A stretch of DNA of 64,000 bases from Paenibacillus daejeonensis DSM 15491 (GCF_000378385.1 NZ_KB899659.1:275418-339417); one strand, 5' to 3'. Shown: positions 1 to 8,038, counted from the stretch's first letter. Notes: generated by a model not told the origin, from the letters alone. Numbers and translations are program-made.

Positions 1-68
1 TGTCGCAGCTCCAATTCGATAAATCGAGCCATATTTTTCTCATCTTCAATGAGCAAGATTTTTTTCAT
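1..68 (-). CDS. Response regulator, N-terminal fragment (cut by window edge)
   Basis: Only the first 22 codons lie inside the window. They read MKKILLIEDEKNMARF and onward, which is the first beta strand and the acidic cluster (E8-D9-E10) of a CheY-like receiver domain, so this is the start of a two-component response regulator, probably OmpR class. The start is fixed by an AAAGGA ribosome site about ten bases upstream on the minus strand. A promoter with a Fur/PerR-like box in its spacer lies just ahead. The effector domain and any partner kinase are outside the window, so the pathway cannot be named. The fragment is too short to separate it from other receiver proteins. Confidence 0.8.
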   Translation of the reverse strand, partial: MKKILLIEDEKNMARFIELELR

Positions 69-119
69 CTATTACGGGTCCTTTCGGGTCTTTATCTCCT
101 GTCCTCATACTCCAATGTC

Positions 120-148
120 ATTATAATGAGAATCTTTATCAACTACAA
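120..148 (-). promoter_or_regulatory. SigA-type promoter with Fur/PerR-like box in the spacer
   Basis: On the minus strand TTGTAG (143-148) is followed after exactly 17 bases by a perfect TATAAT (120-125). The 15-mer TGAGAATCTTTATCA at 127-141 fills most of the spacer and differs at two positions from the 7-1-7 Fur consensus TGATAATNATTATCA. PerR boxes are very similar, so the two cannot be told apart by eye. The arrangement suggests iron- or peroxide-dependent repression of the response regulator gene starting at 68. Confidence 0.6.
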
Positions 149-339
149 GCATTTTCACGGATACCCATGATTTCTCTCTTGTTTCAGTGGGCGAAAGTGG
201 GGGTAAATCATCGAGAAATAGCCTTATTTCGCCCGTTTTATGACAATTTTAATAAAAATGGCGAACATCATTTGAAATTCGTTGGAAAATAGCGTAACTT
301 AGAGGACAAAGGCGGCCCGAAAGGAGACAAAACAATTTA

Positions 340-990
340 ATGACTACAGAGAGTATTATGGTGTGTGTGTATTATGGACCGACCGGTGAACGGTTGATTA
401 AACGGGGGATACGGCTGTCGCAGCTGCTTAATTGTCCGTTATACGTGCTGCGCGTGGACACGGTTCCAGATGAAGAGCTGGACATGGACGAGGTTAGATA
501 TCTGTCGGTATGGAAAAAACTCGTCGAGGATGCCGGCGGTGAGTTCATAAACAAGGAATGCAAGGATCGCAAAATTACGGAGACCATCATCAAGGTAGCA
601 GAAGATAAGAAAATTACCCAGCTCATTCTCGGCCAATCCGGCCAGACGCTGTGGCAGCAAATGACCAAGGGATCGCTCGTGAACAACTTGCTGAACCGCG
701 TCGGCGCAATCGACATTCATATTGTCGCCGTCAAGCGCGCGGTGGATCAGCTCGAAGAAACGCATGAGAGCGGCGTCAAGGCCTACCTCGTGCCGAGCGG
801 CAATACCTTTCAATTGAGCGAGTCGCCAAGCGGCAAGGATGTTCGGGAAGGTGTTTTCTTCAAGGATTTGCACACTGAATTTGACAGCGGCCTGTTCAAG
901 TTGCAGGTGGAAGGAAACTATATCTATGTGAAAATCAACATGGGCAAGGTTACCGACCCTTCTGTCATCACCGGCAAGGTAAAAAAATAA
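340..990 (+). CDS. Universal stress protein (Usp/KdpD-like) domain protein
   Basis: A 216-residue soluble protein. Residues 5-130 match the Usp alpha/beta fold seen on its own and inside KdpD sensor kinases: an ESIMVCVYYGP start, then GERLIKRGIRLSQLLN, an ILGQSGQTLWQQMTKGS loop that resembles the nucleotide-binding turn, and a VDIHIVAV-like last strand (here IDIHIVAV). The remaining 85 residues are not recognised. There is no kinase domain, so it is not a KdpD itself. It is divergent from the response regulator at 68. The start is set by AAGGAG at 321-326, fourteen bases upstream. A bidirectional hairpin follows the stop. A role in potassium or stress signalling is only inferred from the domain. 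Confidence 0.7.
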   Translation: MTTESIMVCVYYGPTGERLIKRGIRLSQLLNCPLYVLRVDTVPDEELDMDEVRYLSVWKKLVEDAGGEFINKECKDRKITETIIKVAEDKKITQLILGQSGQTLWQQMTKGSLVNNLLNRVGAIDIHIVAVKRAVDQLEETHESGVKAYLVPSGNTFQLSESPSGKDVREGVFFKDLHTEFDSGLFKLQVEGNYIYVKINMGKVTDPSVITGKVKK

Positions 991-1010
991 GTTGCTTTCA
1001 TGACAAGAAA

Positions 1011-1032
1011 GGGAGTCCCGGGCGGGACTCCC
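1011..1032. terminator. Bidirectional intrinsic terminator
   Basis: A perfect 10-bp stem (GGGAGTCCCG with CGGGACTCCC) with a 2-base loop is flanked by AAA on the left and TTT on the right. It sits between the converging Usp gene (stop 990) and deoC (stop 1060) and can serve both. Confidence 0.8.
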
Positions 1033-1059
1033 TTTCTACGGTCTGTACCTCTATATCGA

Positions 1060-1851
1060 TTAATACCCCTGCCCTTCGCCGCCTGTGACAAGCTGTACCC
1101 CAGAGCTGGTACCCAAGCGGCTAGCCCCAGCCGTAATCATGGCATGCGCTGCCTCAGCTGTTCGTACACCACCGGAGGCTTTAACCCGAACGCTCTTCCG
1201 AGTGTACTGGTTCATGAGGAGGACATCCGCCTCCGTCGCGCCGCCCGTTCCAAAGCCTGTGGATGTCTTGACATAATCCGCACCCGCCAGGTCGCAAAGG
1301 ATACAGGCGGTGATTTTTTCTTCCTCGGTCAAGGAACCTGTCTCCAGAATAACCTTCACCAATGCGCGTCCGGCTGCCGCTTCTACCACCTGCCGGACGT
1401 CCGTATACACCTCGCTCAGCAATCCCGATTTCAGCGCTCCCACATGCAGCACCATATCGAGCTCGGTAGCACCCGCATCGATTGCACAGTAGGCTTCAAA
1501 CACTTTTACCCGTGTCGTGGCTGCACCCAATGGGAAACCAATGACCGTTGCGACGCCAACGCCGCTTTCGTGCAGCAGCTCTGCCGCCAGCGACGTCCAC
1601 GCCCCATTCACGCATACCGTTGCAAACCGATGAGTCTTCGCCTCTTGACACAATTGGGCAATTTGCTCCTGCGTCGCGTCCGGCTTAAGCAGCGTGTGAT
1701 CAATCATGGAGGCTAGTCCAGTACTAACGTCTGGACATTCGCCCTCCTCCGCATCGCTGCGAAGAGCCTGCTCCGGCACATGTATGCCCGCCGCCACCAG
1801 CTGGCCCAGCACGCTCTGTCTTCTCATGGCTGCGTCGTCTGCACTTGTCAT
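1060..1851 (-). CDS. deoC: Deoxyribose-phosphate aldolase
   Basis: A 263-residue class I aldolase that splits 2-deoxyribose-5-phosphate into glyceraldehyde-3-phosphate and acetaldehyde in deoxynucleoside catabolism (EC 4.1.2.4). Visible landmarks are IDHTLLKPDAT near residue 50, the ELDMV strand, the Schiff-base motif VKTSTGF near residue 195, and the second catalytic lysine in VKASGGVR. About 45 residues precede the conserved barrel, so the protein is longer than the usual 220 residues. It lies 15 bases after pyrB on the same strand and is probably co-transcribed with it. The ribosome site is GGAAGGGG. The family assignment is secure. Confidence 0.95.
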   Translation of the reverse strand: MTSADDAAMRRQSVLGQLVAAGIHVPEQALRSDAEEGECPDVSTGLASMIDHTLLKPDATQEQIAQLCQEAKTHRFATVCVNGAWTSLAAELLHESGVGVATVIGFPLGAATTRVKVFEAYCAIDAGATELDMVLHVGALKSGLLSEVYTDVRQVVEAAAGRALVKVILETGSLTEEEKITACILCDLAGADYVKTSTGFGTGGATEADVLLMNQYTRKSVRVKASGGVRTAEAAHAMITAGASRLGTSSGVQLVTGGEGQGY

Positions 1852-1866
1852 TCCTTCATCCCCTTC

Positions 1867-2790
1867 CTATGACTCAAGACACTGATTAATTAGCGCCATC
1901 CGGATATACAATCCATTCTGGGCCTGGCGAAAATACGCAGCCCGCGGATCGCTGTCCACATCCGTATCGATTTCACCTGCACGCGGCAACGGATGCAGGA
2001 TCAAGGCATCCTGTCGCATCTGTTCCAGGAGCGGTTGATCGATAATGTACTTGCCGGCTGCCAGCTCATATTGCTCCAGGGAAGGGAACCGTTCCTTCTG
2101 AATCCTGGTCTGGTAGAACACGTCCGCTCTTGCAGCGGCGGCAAGCAAATCGCCGGTTTCTTCATAGCTGACGCCTTTCTCATCGAGATAGCGCTTGACG
2201 CTCTCAGGGATCCGAGCATTAGGCGGAGCTATGAATGTGATGCGAATGTCCTTGTAATTGGCGAGCAGATAACTAAGCGAGTGAACCGTTCTTCCATAGG
2301 TCAAATCGCCAATCATCGCAATGTGGATGCCGTCAATCTCGCCGCGCTCTTTTTGAATGGTATACAAGTCAAGCAGTGCCTGCGTCGGATGTTCCCCGGA
2401 TCCATCGCCAGCATTGATGACGGGTACGCCTGACACCTGTGCTGCACGGTGTGCAGCGCCTACCTCGGTATGACGCAATACGATGAGATCACAGTAGCCG
2501 GATACCACCTGGATGGTATCCTCCAGCGTCTCGCCTTTGATGGCCGAGGAGAAGGCTGTCGCATTCTCCGTACCGATGACGCGTCCCCCCAACCGGTACA
2601 TTGCTGATTCAAAGGATAAGCGTGTCCTTGTACTCGCTTCAAAAAACAAGGAGCACATAATTTTGTCCGAGCGGATCAGGGAGCCACCGGTATTGGCGAT
2701 AGGCTCCATCGTCGATGCTTGATCGAATAAACGCTGCAATGAGGCACGATCCATTGATTTGGATTCAATTATATGTAATAAACGACGCAT
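1867..2790 (-). CDS. pyrB: Aspartate carbamoyltransferase, catalytic chain (E. coli-type)
   Basis: A 307-residue protein that condenses carbamoyl phosphate with aspartate, the first committed step of pyrimidine synthesis (EC 2.1.3.2). It has the carbamoyl-phosphate motif FFEASTRTRLSFES, the mobile loop lysine in AIKGET, HPTQALLDLYTIQ, GDLTYGRTVHSL and LHPLPR. Several of these strings follow the E. coli-type class (for example MIGDLTYGRTVHSL and QKERF) more than what I recall of the Bacillus enzyme. No pyrI regulatory chain, pyrR or other pyr gene is adjacent; its partner is deoC. The start has GGAGG nine bases upstream. No PyrR-type attenuator is visible in the roughly 80-base leader. Confidence 0.9.
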   Translation of the reverse strand: MRRLLHIIESKSMDRASLQRLFDQASTMEPIANTGGSLIRSDKIMCSLFFEASTRTRLSFESAMYRLGGRVIGTENATAFSSAIKGETLEDTIQVVSGYCDLIVLRHTEVGAAHRAAQVSGVPVINAGDGSGEHPTQALLDLYTIQKERGEIDGIHIAMIGDLTYGRTVHSLSYLLANYKDIRITFIAPPNARIPESVKRYLDEKGVSYEETGDLLAAAARADVFYQTRIQKERFPSLEQYELAAGKYIIDQPLLEQMRQDALILHPLPRAGEIDTDVDSDPRAAYFRQAQNGLYIRMALINQCLES

Positions 2791-2873
2791 GAAGTAGGGC
2801 CTCCTTCAAATGATGTGTACGCAACCCGTATTATAACGCAATTGAGCTTAATGGTAAAAAAACTCAAAGAAAA

Positions 2874-2894
2874 CCGTGTGCGTAACGCACACGG
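2874..2894 (-). terminator. Intrinsic terminator of the nitroreductase gene
   Basis: A perfect 9-bp stem (CCGTGTGCG with CGCACACGG) with a TAA loop. On the minus strand it is followed by TTTTCTTTGAGTTTTTTT. It starts 8 bases beyond the nitroreductase stop codon. Confidence 0.85.
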
Positions 2895-2901
2895 CCTGGG
2901 T

Positions 2902-3501
2902 TTATTCAAATACTTTGAAGCGGCCTTCCAGGGATTGAAACGATTTGTCACCGGGTTCGGCAGTAGGCTTGCCGAATGGCATCTGGGCAATCAGCTTCCA
3001 AGTCTCCGGTAGATCCCACTCAGCAGATACCTGCTCATCGATCAACGGGTTATAATGCTGAAGCGATGCGCCATACCCTTGCAACCGGAGGGCGGTCCAG
3101 ATTACATATTGATGCATGCCGGAGGATTGCTCCGACCACGTAGGGAAGCGATCCTGATAGGTGACGTACTGCTGCTGCATCCCTTGGATAACCGATTGAT
3201 CTTCAAAAAAGAGAACCGTACCGTAGCCTGCTTTGAAGGCCCCCATTTTCTCCTCGGTTGAAGAGAATTGGTCGGCAGGCACGACAGCCCGGAGCGTTTC
3301 CGTGGTAATTTCCCACAGTTTGTCGTGCTGCTCACCCAGCAGCAATACAATGCGAGCGCTCTGGGAGTTGAATGCAGACGGCGTGTGAAGCAGCGCTTCC
3401 TCGATCAGATGCTTCAGCTCGTTGTCAGTCCCTACTTGTTCCTTACTAATCCCGTAAATACTGCGCCGGCTTTTCACGGCTTCCAAAAAGTCTTTTGCCA
3501 T
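2902..3501 (-). CDS. Nitroreductase-family protein
   Basis: A 199-residue single-domain FMN-dependent oxidoreductase of the nitroreductase superfamily, related to the YdgI/HBN1-like group that lacks a C-terminal extension. Landmarks are AVKSRRSIYGIS (phosphate-binding arginines), HTPSAFNSQSARIVLLLG, and the C-terminal MPFGKP loop. The start was placed at the ATG of MAKDFLEAV because AGGAGTG lies eight bases upstream; an in-frame ATG 11 codons earlier has no good ribosome site. It is a single-gene unit with its own terminator. Natural substrates of this group are usually unknown; quinones, flavins or nitroaromatics are possible. Confidence 0.9.
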   Translation of the reverse strand: MAKDFLEAVKSRRSIYGISKEQVGTDNELKHLIEEALLHTPSAFNSQSARIVLLLGEQHDKLWEITTETLRAVVPADQFSSTEEKMGAFKAGYGTVLFFEDQSVIQGMQQQYVTYQDRFPTWSEQSSGMHQYVIWTALRLQGYGASLQHYNPLIDEQVSAEWDLPETWKLIAQMPFGKPTAEPGDKSFQSLEGRFKVFE

Positions 3502-3596
3502 ATTTTTCACTCCTATTCGTAAACAGTCTCGCAATAGATTACCCTGCGACAGGAATTTTTACACAGATGTTTACGAAAGGACATAACCGCACAGCA

Positions 3597-3905
3597 TCAA
3601 TCGTTGGATTTAAACGTGTAATCCTTAATTTTATCCAGACTTTTCATGCGGGAATTGCCTGTAGCAGGGCGGCTTGCAGGGTTATCAGAATGGACTACGC
3701 GCTCTATCGTCGTCAACCTATCCGTGTTATACTCCGCCAATTCAACCAAGTAGGCCAAAGCCGTTAATACGGATATAACTACAACAGTAATCAATAGAAA
3801 TAAAAACGCTAGAAATTTACCACCGTCTATAAAGAACACCCTCAAACTGATGAGCGTGCCGACAATTCCGACCACCCATGCTAGACCTTTTAAAATTTGC
3901 GGCAT
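3597..3905 (-). CDS. Small membrane protein of unknown function
   Basis: A 102-residue protein with two predicted membrane helices (about residues 7-25 and 31-54). The basic, polar tail after them contains DRLTTIERVV and ends KIKDYTFKSND. No known family is recognised. A strong AAGGAGGAG ribosome site five bases before the ATG supports translation. It is monocistronic as far as can be seen, lying between the nitroreductase gene and the TetR-hydrolase pair. Confidence 0.65.
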   Translation of the reverse strand: MPQILKGLAWVVGIVGTLISLRVFFIDGGKFLAFLFLLITVVVISVLTALAYLVELAEYNTDRLTTIERVVHSDNPASRPATGNSRMKSLDKIKDYTFKSND

Positions 3906-3991
3906 CCTTACTCCTCCTTAATCACAGGCTCCAGACGATTGCGCCCTAGATAATCGATCCTAGATTATACGATGGGAGGAGTATAAATGTT

Positions 3992-4774
3992 TCAGGTTGT
4001 CTCCAGACGCTCCATAAATTCGGCCACATGACGGTTCACTTCTTCAGGGTTATCACGGTTCGTCAGATGGTGTGCATTCGGCACGACATGCAGCTCTGCT
4101 CCTGCAATCTGGCGGGCAAGCTCATGCTGCTGGCGCATCACCATCGTATCCTGGTCGCCATATAGTACGAGCGTCGGACATGAGACACGATGCAAATCCT
4201 GCTTGCTCTCCATACGTAAATTACCTGACCAATGACGGACAAAGGCATCATGGCTCATCATGCTAAATGCCTCCTCAATGAATGTCCGATTATCAGGATT
4301 GATTCCCGAGAGTGCCTTGGCCGTTAAAGATCCCGTTGTCCGAAGCGGCAGCAGACGTACAGATAGCTTGCTGATCGGCGTGGTGAGCCGCTCAAATAAA
4401 TTAAATGTGTTCGTAAACGGACTGCCGATCAGGATGAGTCCCCGCACACGTTGCGGATAACGGATGGCGGTTTGGATGGAGATATGCCCTCCCATTGACA
4501 GGCCGCACAGGACGGCTTCGGGGATGTCCAGCGCCTGCATTAGACCATTCAGATCGCGGCTGAAATCCTCGGGATCGACTCGGCCTGGAGGGAGCGCGGA
4601 CCGGCCATGACCTCTTACATCCCACAGGATGATCTGATAGCGATCGCGCAACGCTTCCACCTGGGGTTCCCATTGCCTGTGATACATGGAATGGCCATGC
4701 GTAAATACGATCGGAGGACCGCTGCCATGAATCTCGTAATATAACTGTACACCATTAACCAGACAGGTTGGCAT
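3992..4774 (-). CDS. Alpha/beta hydrolase
   Basis: A 260-residue cytosolic alpha/beta-hydrolase of the 3-oxoadipate enol-lactonase/esterase-like type. It has an HGHSMY oxyanion strand, DVRGHGRS, the nucleophile elbow GLSMGG (Ser about residue 94), the acid in YGDQDTMV and the catalytic His in NAHHLTNRDNPE. It starts 3 bases after the TetR stop, so the two form one operon, and the regulator most likely controls this enzyme in response to its substrate or product. The substrate is not predictable. The ribosome site is GAGGAGGG. Confidence 0.9.
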   Translation of the reverse strand: MPTCLVNGVQLYYEIHGSGPPIVFTHGHSMYHRQWEPQVEALRDRYQIILWDVRGHGRSALPPGRVDPEDFSRDLNGLMQALDIPEAVLCGLSMGGHISIQTAIRYPQRVRGLILIGSPFTNTFNLFERLTTPISKLSVRLLPLRTTGSLTAKALSGINPDNRTFIEEAFSMMSHDAFVRHWSGNLRMESKQDLHRVSCPTLVLYGDQDTMVMRQQHELARQIAGAELHVVPNAHHLTNRDNPEEVNRHVAEFMERLETT

Positions 4775-4777
4775 TTA

Positions 4778-5392
4778 TTATCCCTCCTCTTCCACTTGAG
4801 GTACCGACTGCTCCGTTCTGTAAGGACCTAATACAATGGCAAAGCTGTCCCTCACCCACTGCTCCAGCGGCTTGCCGGGGTCCTTGAGCCAAATAAGCAG
4901 TGAGCCGCTGATGGAGGCCTGCAGAATGTCGCTAACCTGGCCAATGTTGGCAAGCTTCAGCTCTCCGGCCTCTACGGCTCGCTCAAGCCAAGTGCGCACA
5001 TGCCGGTCTATGAGCTGCACTCGTAATCTGGAGCGTTCCAGCAGTTCAGGATCATCATTGCTTTCCAGATACAGAGAAGTGGAATTGGCAACCGTACGCG
5101 GGTCGCCCAGATGGCTCACCGACTCGACAAATATCGATTCGAGCGTATAGATGTAACCTTCTCCCGACACAGGTCTATTCTCGAAGGCCTCATTCGTCAT
5201 AGCAATCACATAATCCATATAGAAGAGCAGCAAAGCTTTCTTGGAGCCAAAGCGCTTGGAAAGCGCTGCGGGAGACAAGCCGATCTCGGCGGCTATCTTA
5301 TCAAGCGTCAGCCCTCCATATCCTGTCTTAATCAGCGCCGCATACACTCCCTGATACACCATTTCATCTGTCATTTCTCGAGGTCTACCCAT
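4778..5392 (-). CDS. TetR-family transcriptional regulator
   Basis: A 204-residue regulator. The N-terminal helix-turn-helix runs over residues 8-55, with GYGGLTLDKIAAEIGLSPAA as the recognition region followed by LSKRFGSKKAL, and an all-helical ligand domain follows. It is the first gene of an operon with the hydrolase at 3992-4774. The ribosome site is GGAGGG. A 9-6-9 inverted repeat at 5415-5438 lies 23 bases upstream of the start and is the obvious operator, suggesting autorepression of the operon. Confidence 0.92.
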   Translation of the reverse strand: MGRPREMTDEMVYQGVYAALIKTGYGGLTLDKIAAEIGLSPAALSKRFGSKKALLLFYMDYVIAMTNEAFENRPVSGEGYIYTLESIFVESVSHLGDPRTVANSTSLYLESNDDPELLERSRLRVQLIDRHVRTWLERAVEAGELKLANIGQVSDILQASISGSLLIWLKDPGKPLEQWVRDSFAIVLGPYRTEQSVPQVEEEG

Positions 5393-5414
5393 ACTAAACC
5401 CTCCGAATGTTAAT

Positions 5415-5438
5415 TAGTAAGTGTCCAACCACTTACTA
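5415..5438. promoter_or_regulatory. Candidate TetR operator
   Basis: A perfect inverted repeat, TAGTAAGTG and CACTTACTA separated by TCCAAC, lies directly in front of the TetR gene. The size and spacing are typical of TetR dimer sites. Confidence 0.65.
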
Positions 5439-5489
5439 TATAGTGTAGCTGACGATACTTAATTAAACAAGTATAATATGAGATGTTCA

Positions 5490-5657
5490 GGGTGTTGAAA
5501 AACGGCCGTAGAGGTACGGAATCGAATCTGGAGAAGCGAAGCGTTCGCCTTTGTCCCCGGATTTCACCCCTAATAGGGTTAAAAATCAAAAAAATCTGGG
5601 GGACAACAGCGATTGGAAGATCGATCCGTGACCGTAGGCTTTCTTTTTTCAACAGCC
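5490..5657. repeat. MITE-like structured element, copy 1
   Basis: A 168-bp non-coding element with imperfect terminal inverted repeats (GGGTGTTGAAAAA at the left; GGCTGTTGAAAAA as the complement of the right end). It is flanked by a 9-bp direct repeat, TGAGATGTT, at 5479-5487 and 5658-5666, which looks like a target-site duplication. Inside are nested dyads: TTGTCCCCGGATTT (from 5551) pairs with AAATCTGGGGGACAA (to 5606) around a small ACCCCTAATAGGGTT hairpin. Copies 2 and 3 at 5858 and 27003 share this plan. It lies between the TetR gene and copy 2. No open frame of note is present. Confidence 0.75.
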
Positions 5658-5857
5658 TGAGATGTTGACCCTATTTAACCCCATTAATTAATGCCATTAA
5701 CTACATTTGTCACACGTATTTAGGGTCATTAAATGTCTTTTGTCATCGAATAGTCACCTTCTTTGTCCCCTCTTAATCTTGTTTGTATGTTCCACCTGCC
5801 TTAAGTCATGCTATCATTGAGTCAAATAAATAATATAAATCTATTTTCAAAAAATAG

Positions 5858-6019
5858 ACTGTTGAATAAAGGCCGAAGAGGCACGGAATCGAATCTGGAG
5901 AAGCGAAGCGTTCGCCTTTGTCCCCGGATTTCACCCCTAAAGGGGTAAAATCAAAGAAATCTGGGGACAACAGCGATTGGAAGATCGATCCGTGACTTTA
6001 GGCAATTCTTTTCAACAGT
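5858..6019. repeat. MITE-like structured element, copy 2
   Basis: About 162 bp, in the same orientation as copy 1 and highly similar to it over more than 130 bases. The ends are ACTGTTGAA-type inverted repeats. The main stem is TTTGTCCCCGGATTT (5918-5931 region) with AAATCTGGGGACAA (to about 5970), and the central hairpin is ACCCCTAAAGGGGT at 5933-5946. No convincing flanking duplication is visible. It lies about 85 bases upstream of the permease gene, so it may form part of that gene's 5' region. The 200 bases between copies 1 and 2 are AT-rich and contain nothing recognisable. Confidence 0.7.
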
Positions 6020-6102
6020 TTGCTTTTCATCACCGAAAAGGAATGAGCTACTTCGTGATCAAAAGCGATTTTTTGAACCACCTCTAAAAGAAGGAGCAAC
6101 GT

Positions 6103-7974
6103 ATGAATACGGACATGATCTTCACCCTCATCATTCTCGCAGCAGCGGCGGCCTTGTTCATGAGCGGCAAAGTCCGTTCCGACTTGGTTGCTGTCTGCTC
6201 CCTCATTCTGTTAGTTACGCTAGGGATTCTTAGTCCGGGTGAAGCGCTCTCCGGCTTCTCCAATTCAGTCGTCATTATGATGATTGGCTTGTTCATTGTC
6301 GGAGGCGGTATCTTCCAGACCGGTCTGGCCAAGATCGCCAGTGGTCAGCTGCTCAAGCTCTCGGGGACCAGTGAAACGCGTTTGTTGATCACCGTCATTC
6401 TCTCTACGGGATTGATGGGTGCCTTCGTCAGCAACACAGGTACAGTTGCCGTCATGCTGCCGATCGTAGTCAGCCTGGCTGCGGGAGCGGGCATCAGTCC
6501 CGGCCGCTTGTTGATGCCATTGGCGTTTGCCAGCAGCCTGGGCGGCACGCTCACCTTGATCGGTACCCCGCCCAACATTGTCATCCGCGAAACGCTGATG
6601 AATAATGGCTACGGCGAGCTGTCCTTCTTCTCCTTCACGCCGATCGGCCTCGTCTGTCTGGGTGCAGGCACAATCCTGATCGTCTTGTTAGGCAAGCTGC
6701 TGCTTCCCAAGACAGCTCCTGGTACGGGCAGCAGCGGCTCAGGCAACCGGACGCCTGCCGAGCTGGAGAAGCGATATCAGCTCGCGCAGAATTTGTTCCG
6801 GCTGCAGGTCGGCGATGATTCGCCTTTCATTGGCAAGCCACTGAGAGAGCTGGACATTACCAATCAGTATCATGTACATATTATTGAATTGCGTCGGCGC
6901 ACATCAGGCAGCAATCCATTCTTCAAAACACTAGATCAGCAATCGGCCGGCCCCTCTACCGTCCTGAATCCGCAGGATATCATCTATGTCTACGGGGAGT
7001 TCGCTCCAGTCGAAGCCTTTGCCGCTACCGGCAAGCTCCAGTTGCTGGATGCCCGGACGTCAGAGCAAACCAAGCCAGCCCAGTCTGCCCCTTATGTGTC
7101 CAGTGAAATCGGAATCGCTGAGCTGCTGCTGCCGCCAGATTCCGGGCTCGTAGGCAGCCTGGTAAAGGATACGGGGTTTCGTGAAACCTACGGCATCAAC
7201 GTGCTGGGCATCCGGCGCAAAGAGGAGTATAAGCTCCACAGTTTGAAGGATGAGAAGATTCGGTTCGGTGATGCCATTCTGGTGCAAGGCAGCTGGAAAA
7301 GTATTAATCGTTTATCACGCGAGCACAGTGAGGTGGTTGTCGTGGGACAACCGCTCGAAGCCGCTGCCTCTGTTCCGATGAGCAGTAAGGCTCCGCTGGC
7401 TGCAGGCATCATGCTGCTAATGGTTGTCTTAATGATTCTTGAGGTGTTCCCGGCGGTCATATCCGTCATGATTGCAGCCGTACTAATGATTGTTACCGGC
7501 TGTCTGCGAAGTATGGAAGCCGCCTATAAGACAGTGAACTGGGAAAGTATCGTTCTTATCGGAGGCATGATTCCGATGTCGATCGCTCTGGAGAAGACCG
7601 GCGCCGCGTCAATGATCTCAACCCAGCTGGTCGACAGTTTGGGCAGTATGGGACCGATGGTGCTACTAGCAGGCATTTATTTTACCACCTCCCTGCTCAC
7701 CTTGTTCATTAGCAACACAGCCTGTGCTGTGCTGTTTGCCCCGATTGCCCTGACAGCTGCTGTAGGGATCGGCGTCAGCCCCGTGCCGTTCATGTTTGCC
7801 GTATCCATAGCTGCTGGCATGTGTTTTGCCGTACCGTTCTCCACACCACCCAATGCGCTTGTCATGGCCGCTGGGCGTTATACCTTTAAGGATTATGTGA
7901 AGCTCGGACTGCCGATCCAACTGCTCATGGGCGCAATCGTCGTGCCGCTGCTGCCCTTGTTCTTCCCGTTCTAA
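6103..7974 (+). CDS. SLC13/DASS-family permease with central TrkA-C domains
   Basis: A 623-residue integral membrane protein. The N-terminal half (1-200) and C-terminal half (425-623) each carry about five or six hydrophobic segments. The duplicated motifs SNTGTVAVMLPIV with TPPNIVI (first half) and SNTACAVLFAPIA with TPPNALV (second half) are the anion/sodium sites of the divalent anion:sodium symporter family. Two soluble TrkA-C/RCK-C-like domains (about 225-310 and 335-410) lie between them, a layout typical of bacterial YbhI/SacI-type members. Sulfate, dicarboxylates or other anions are possible; the substrate cannot be read from sequence. AGAAGGAG precedes the ATG. A strong hairpin follows. 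Confidence 0.9.
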   Translation: MNTDMIFTLIILAAAAALFMSGKVRSDLVAVCSLILLVTLGILSPGEALSGFSNSVVIMMIGLFIVGGGIFQTGLAKIASGQLLKLSGTSETRLLITVILSTGLMGAFVSNTGTVAVMLPIVVSLAAGAGISPGRLLMPLAFASSLGGTLTLIGTPPNIVIRETLMNNGYGELSFFSFTPIGLVCLGAGTILIVLLGKLLLPKTAPGTGSSGSGNRTPAELEKRYQLAQNLFRLQVGDDSPFIGKPLRELDITNQYHVHIIELRRRTSGSNPFFKTLDQQSAGPSTVLNPQDIIYVYGEFAPVEAFAATGKLQLLDARTSEQTKPAQSAPYVSSEIGIAELLLPPDSGLVGSLVKDTGFRETYGINVLGIRRKEEYKLHSLKDEKIRFGDAILVQGSWKSINRLSREHSEVVVVGQPLEAAASVPMSSKAPLAAGIMLLMVVLMILEVFPAVISVMIAAVLMIVTGCLRSMEAAYKTVNWESIVLIGGMIPMSIALEKTGAASMISTQLVDSLGSMGPMVLLAGIYFTTSLLTLFISNTACAVLFAPIALTAAVGIGVSPVPFMFAVSIAAGMCFAVPFSTPPNALVMAAGRYTFKDYVKLGLPIQLLMGAIVVPLLPLFFPF

Positions 7975-7980
7975 CACAGA

Positions 7981-8021
7981 AGGACTGACGTGCTTCGCGG
8001 TAGCGACAGCTCGTCAGTCCT
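7981..8021. terminator. Terminator hairpin between convergent genes
   Basis: AGGACTGACG (7981-7990) pairs perfectly with CGTCAGTCCT (8012-8021), followed by TTCCCTT. It lies seven bases after the permease stop and 18 bases before the stop of the converging winged-helix gene. Confidence 0.7.
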
Positions 8022-8038
8022 TTCCCTTGAACATCTAT

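Noticed and set aside
142-339. Cyclic di-AMP (ydaO/kdp) riboswitch upstream of the Usp gene
   Set aside because: Considered because of the KdpD-like domain, but the 200 bases are AT-rich without the conserved stems I would expect.
439-873. Open frames antisense to the Usp gene and many similar antisense frames (for example 1000-1716, 9872-10552, 31857-32927, 51355-52068)
   Set aside because: They overlap well-supported genes, lack ribosome sites, and their translations show no family features; they are by-products of the codon bias of the real genes.
2791-2873. Possible PyrR attenuator upstream of pyrB
   Set aside because: The leader is too short, and the only hairpin there is the terminator of the neighbouring nitroreductase gene.
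5410-5668. Short frames across MITE-like copy 1, and 27018-27216 across copy 3
   Set aside because: They follow the palindromic element on both strands, as expected from inverted repeats, and are not conserved in frame between copies.
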